The notes beneath the pieces were generated by a model, which did no database searches, had not been told where the DNA came from, and worked only from the letters and a program-made list of their open reading frames with translations. A stretch of 34,402 nucleotides of DNA, taken from the NCBI GenBank assembly GCA_023853785.1, contig JAJIRX010001000.1, forward strand, positions 1-34,402, written 5' to 3'. Positions 31,593 to 34,402 of this stretch are shown here, piece after piece. This DNA comes from Psilocybe azurescens. Taxonomy: Eukaryota > Basidiomycota > Agaricomycetes > Agaricales > Agrocybaceae. Every line of letters begins with the position of its first letter. Positions within the stretch are counted from its first letter, which is position 1. The translations under genes were made by a program, and so were the position numbers.

Positions 31593-31916
31593 CTATTTAT
31601 ACTTGTAATATGTCGATTGCGACATGACTGCAAAAGCACACTGTCGATTTTTGAAAGGCGGGGTACATACGTCAATGGAAGACGTATTGCCTCGCTGAAA
31701 GAAAGGCTTCCCCATAGGAATGTTGAACCAAAATTGCAGTTGTTTCGCTGTTAGACGCTGCGCAATACTAAAGTTGGTGTCCAAGGCAGACTCAAAGAAC
31801 GATGCAAACTGACGTGCCAGCTCTTCGCATTGAAAAACTTTTCTTTTTTTAGGTAAAGGTGTATATTCCGAGGGTGCGAGGAAACATAATAATGTAGAAC
31901 AGTATGAGCATTTTTC
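31593..31916 (-). CDS. Unrecognised open frame with a PKKRKV basic motif
   Basis: A minus-strand frame open for about 107 codons, from just after a TAA at about 31917 to TAG at 31593, with no Met near its start, so it would be an exon. It contains TPLPKKRKVFQCEELARQF, then ALDTNFSIAQRLTAKQLQFW and FNIPMGKPFFQRGN. PKKRKV is identical to the classic monopartite nuclear localisation signal of SV40 large T antigen. An AAAAAAAG/CCT context makes an acceptor just upstream possible. I see no catalytic motif. It may be the end of a nuclear protein or a transposon remnant, or a chance frame. Confidence 0.3.
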   Translation of the reverse strand, partial: EKCSYCSTLLCFLAPSEYTPLPKKRKVFQCEELARQFASFFESALDTNFSIAQRLTAKQLQFWFNIPMGKPFFQRGNTSSIDVCTPPFKNRQCAFAVMSQSTYYKYK

Positions 31917-32794
31917 GACTACCTCTTACGGCACACCGGGTCTGACCTTTTACTCCGCTTACTTGTACTTTGAGCATTTGCAGTGTTCTAATTCAAAAAT
32001 GCGCTGCATACTTTATCGATACCGAATATGAACTGCAGCTTTCCAGTGCTCCGGACCTATTCTTTCTTTCAAAGCTGTATATTCGCGGTCAATTCGGGAT
32101 CCAAGCCCTATCTAAAGAAAATTGCCATTTCCATTGCGTGTTGGTTGAGCGTCAGTCTTTTGTACCCTTCCTAAATTTGTATTTATGGCGCCCCGGGCGC
32201 GCAAGTACCTTCAGCAAGACGTCTACCAACGGTGTTTTTCATGCCAGTGAGAGGCAAAGGGACATAATTTGACGCTGGAATCTATTTTAAGAAACAGGCA
32301 TGGTCGGGTTCGAGGACCAGTGACACCTTTGCCCCTGCTCACTGTCCTCAATGACACCCATGACCTCTGAGTCTCTCTGACCATGACTGGTATTGCAGCA
32401 CATCCAGGGACCAGGACCGACAACGCCTCAAAAATGCCTCCACACTTTGACGACACACTCTGCACAAAGTGCTCTAGCAGAGGCTGCGCCAATTAGTAGT
32501 TACCGCATACCACAACAGTAAAACTGACAAAATCTGAAGCGCGAGTGCACGATTAAGGTGGTAATGTCAGGCCGGGAGCTTTGCTGCTGCGTTATTATCC
32601 TTGGAGCACATGCCGAGCACTGTGAAAGAATGGGATGATTGACGTTGGGGAGGCCAGTGGCGGGCGTGTCCACGAACCCGTCACGACGACAGTCCGCGCC
32701 TTATATTTCTCGTAAACCAGATGTTCTGAAATTGCTTGTGAAAGCTAGTCAAAATATGGTAAAATAGCATAGAAGCCACAGAGCTCTACTAAAA
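31917..32794. other. No recognisable gene
   Basis: Only short overlapping frames with no motif. A tRNA-like GGTTCGAGGACC word at 32308 has no partner A box or acceptor stem. Nothing else is supported. Confidence 0.4.
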
Positions 32795-33459
32795 CTATGC
32801 CTTCGAATCTTGCATCTCTTTCCATTCTTCAACAAGGATACCCATCTCGATAATGTCTTTCCAGCCACCGTTAATCCACAATGCTTTACGTTGTCGACCT
32901 TCTTCAATGAATCCTCTGCAAAAGATCAGAACTCCGTAATTAAGTAGCAGAATAAAGATTACACACGATTTTTTGTACACCGTTACTGCCCGATCGTTTC
33001 CTTCGTAGACTTCCAGGGATACGCGGTGCATATTCATGTGCACAAAGGCGTGATTGACCATAAACCGCGTGATATGCTGGCCATATCCCCTATTGCAAAA
33101 CTCCGGTAACATAACGATCGAATACTTTGTGTGCCTGTGCCCGCGTTCCACGATCCCCCACAGTGCGGTCATTCCGATAAACTGGGGCTCGAGATTCAAG
33201 GATTCGGGGCCATTTTTCTTGCCTTCGTCGATAGAGGTAGACGGCGTTGGAATTGTTTCGATCATACAAAATATCTCTGCGTCCTTATCGAGGATATCCA
33301 AAAGTCCTTCTTCAACTGCTCTCCTCGAGGCGAAAGGAAACGCTGAGTTATAAATGGAGCAATTTGAGCATTGTTGTATAAGCTGAGTAAATTGTCGAGG
33401 TCAACGGCTGGTGGAGCTCGGAATGCACGAAGTCGGATGCCGCAGCTAAGATCAAACAT
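32795..33459 (-). CDS. GNAT-family N-acetyltransferase (RimJ/RimL-like); one base missing in exon 1
   Basis: Exons are 33459-32967 and 32915-32795. The family transfers acetyl from acetyl-CoA to an amine substrate. Visible: an N-terminal strand GIRLRAFRAPPAVDLDNLLS, the core FIGMTALWGIVERG, the acetyl-CoA pyrophosphate loop LPEFCNRGYGQHITRFMVNHAF (R/Q-x-x-G-x-G/A type, here NRGYGQ), HRVSLEVYEGNDRAVTVYKK, and, after the intron, GFIEEGRQRKALWINGGWKD, the standard GNAT end. The frame changes once between SPRGEQ (about 33310) and GLLDILDKD (about 33306-33345 region); a single missing base explains it and makes the exon 1/2 phase right. The 51-nt intron is a multiple of three and lacks a stop, so retention would keep the frame. 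The start at MFDLSCGIRL was chosen because the fold begins there; an upstream in-frame codon set exists. Confidence 0.85.
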
Positions 33460-34088
33460 ATTGGATTTAGGATGAGTGTTGCGATAATACAAATCAAGTT
33501 CTGGTTGGTATAAGTCATAAAGCTATCGATCTCTCCTTACTTATATGTAACTCAATGTCAACTCGACGGTTGTAAGAGTCCAGCAGCAGCAGGACATATG
33601 CTCACCGGAGGAAACTCGGGACCGTGCGCTTCTCTTCCTACTGCGCTTTCGCAGTTAATCCATTTTTACCATGGGGTATTCAACTTGTAGAGGCTCACTT
33701 TCAATGCCAGTAAGATGGATTCAAAGCTTCTTCTTCTTCCATTGAGGAAGGATATTCTCTTGACAATGATATGTGATATAATGTCTAATAGGAACGTTCA
33801 AAGTTGGGCGCAGCACGCAGACGCAGCTCGCAGCTCGCAGAAGCCTCAGCTTATATAACGTGGATTTGAATGTCCGTGTTGTGACCTTTTGTGACCTACT
33901 GTCTTTCTCTTTTGCCGCTTGTGAAAAATGTCCCGAGTTGCCTTCGATAGTCAAAAAGAGTCTACAAGGTCTTTCCTCAGTGGTTTGCACGGTACTGTGA
34001 AGTTAATTGATGAAGAAGCCCAACTTGATCACAGATAAAAATTTGGATCAGGCGTGACATTCTCTCTAAGCGGACACTGAAATCTACG
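33460..34088. other. Intergenic region between GNAT and the right-edge gene
   Basis: No supported gene. Divergent promoter region. Contains CGCAGCTCGCAGCTCGCAG (33823-33841), a short perfect tandem of a 9-bp word. Confidence 0.45.
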
Positions 34089-34097
34089 TTATATAAG
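34089..34097 (+). promoter_or_regulatory. TATA box before the right-edge gene
   Basis: TTATATAAG, about 45 nt before the ATG at 34140, a spacing like that seen for the seven-TM genes. Confidence 0.45.
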
Positions 34098-34139
34098 CTG
34101 AGGGTTTGCGAGCTGCGCCCGGCTTTGAACATCCCTAAA

Positions 34140-34373
34140 ATGTCAGTTATCCGCATGTGTTCGCAGCGGCCAACGGCATGTTAAGTGAGTCATTCACAAG
34201 CTGTAGATCAGTAAATATCTTAGATGACTCATTTGTCACCTCCGGATAGGCCGCTGAGGAGGCACAACTGGATCAGCTGATTCTGAAGAATTTCTCAATA
34301 AAATTATTGCAAAGCACGGGGAGAAATCAGCAAGAAATCTTGAAGAAATCAGTCGTCCTGCATCTGCAAAACC
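34140..34373 (+). CDS. Small unrecognised gene, probably two exons
   Basis: ATG at 34140 opens MSVIRMCSQRPTA and meets a stop after 14 codons unless spliced; a GTTAAGTGAG donor-like word lies at about 34179. After an AG near 34250-34262 a frame reads GSADSEEFLNKIIAKHGEKS and then ARNLEEISRPASAKPTK, stopping at 34371-34373. The charged, helical tail reads as real coding sequence, but another frame is also open to the window edge, so the join is unsure. No family recognised. Confidence 0.3.
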
Positions 34374-34402
34374 AACAAAATAATGCTTTGCATTGTGAAC
34401 CC

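Noticed and set aside
32300..32330. tRNA-like B-box word GGTTCGAGGACC
   Set aside because: No A box, cloverleaf or acceptor stem nearby.

Overview
The window looks like nuclear DNA of a mushroom-forming basidiomycete (Agaricomycetes). Genes are broken by many 45-60 nt GT-AG introns. The recognisable proteins are basidiomycete-like: calcineurin A, elongin C, a GNAT acetyltransferase, a P-loop GTPase, and a family of seven-transmembrane proteins ending in LLIIYRVAQGRA. Two strongly AT-rich blocks (about 1-4850 and 22254-25914) interrupt DNA of ordinary composition.

Layout. (1) 1-4850 is AT-rich: weak exon-like signals on the minus strand, a 12-copy 70-bp tandem repeat (2873-3724), and exons 2-5 of a GTPase whose first exon lies in GC-richer DNA at 4974-5231. 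(2) 5232-8625 has no convincing gene. (3) 8626-21664 is dominated by a direct duplication of about 6 kb. Copy 1 (8626-14375) and copy 2 (15233-21664) each hold a low-complexity noncoding module followed by a pair of seven-TM genes. The second gene of copy 1 has lost its 5' half to a 658-bp deletion. Copy 1 also carries a SINE-like insertion that is absent from both paralogous sites in copy 2, and copy 2 carries a small inverted-repeat element. (4) 22254-25914 is an AT-rich, TIR-bounded DNA element with one long coiled-coil/transposase-like gene on the minus strand. It sits between the third and fourth recognisable seven-TM genes. (5) 26153-27267 is a divergent seven-TM paralogue. (6) 27397-28077 is elongin C (plus) and 28628-31093 is calcineurin A (minus), converging. 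(7) 32795-33459 is a GNAT acetyltransferase (minus), and a small partial gene lies at the right edge.

Functionally this is a housekeeping block (ELOC, CNA, GNAT) next to a fast-evolving block of receptor-like membrane proteins and mobile DNA. The seven-TM family keeps the same four-exon plan in every copy, including a second exon of exactly 94 nt.

A technical warning runs through the window. Five host genes (GTPase, one duplicated seven-TM copy, the divergent seven-TM gene, calcineurin A, GNAT) each lack exactly one base, and restoring it makes frame and splice phases fit. Several similar one-base losses break the transposon gene. This looks more like systematic one-base deletion error in the assembly than independent gene death, so frameshift-based pseudogene calls should be treated with care. 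All exon boundaries were placed by eye; nothing was searched or computed.
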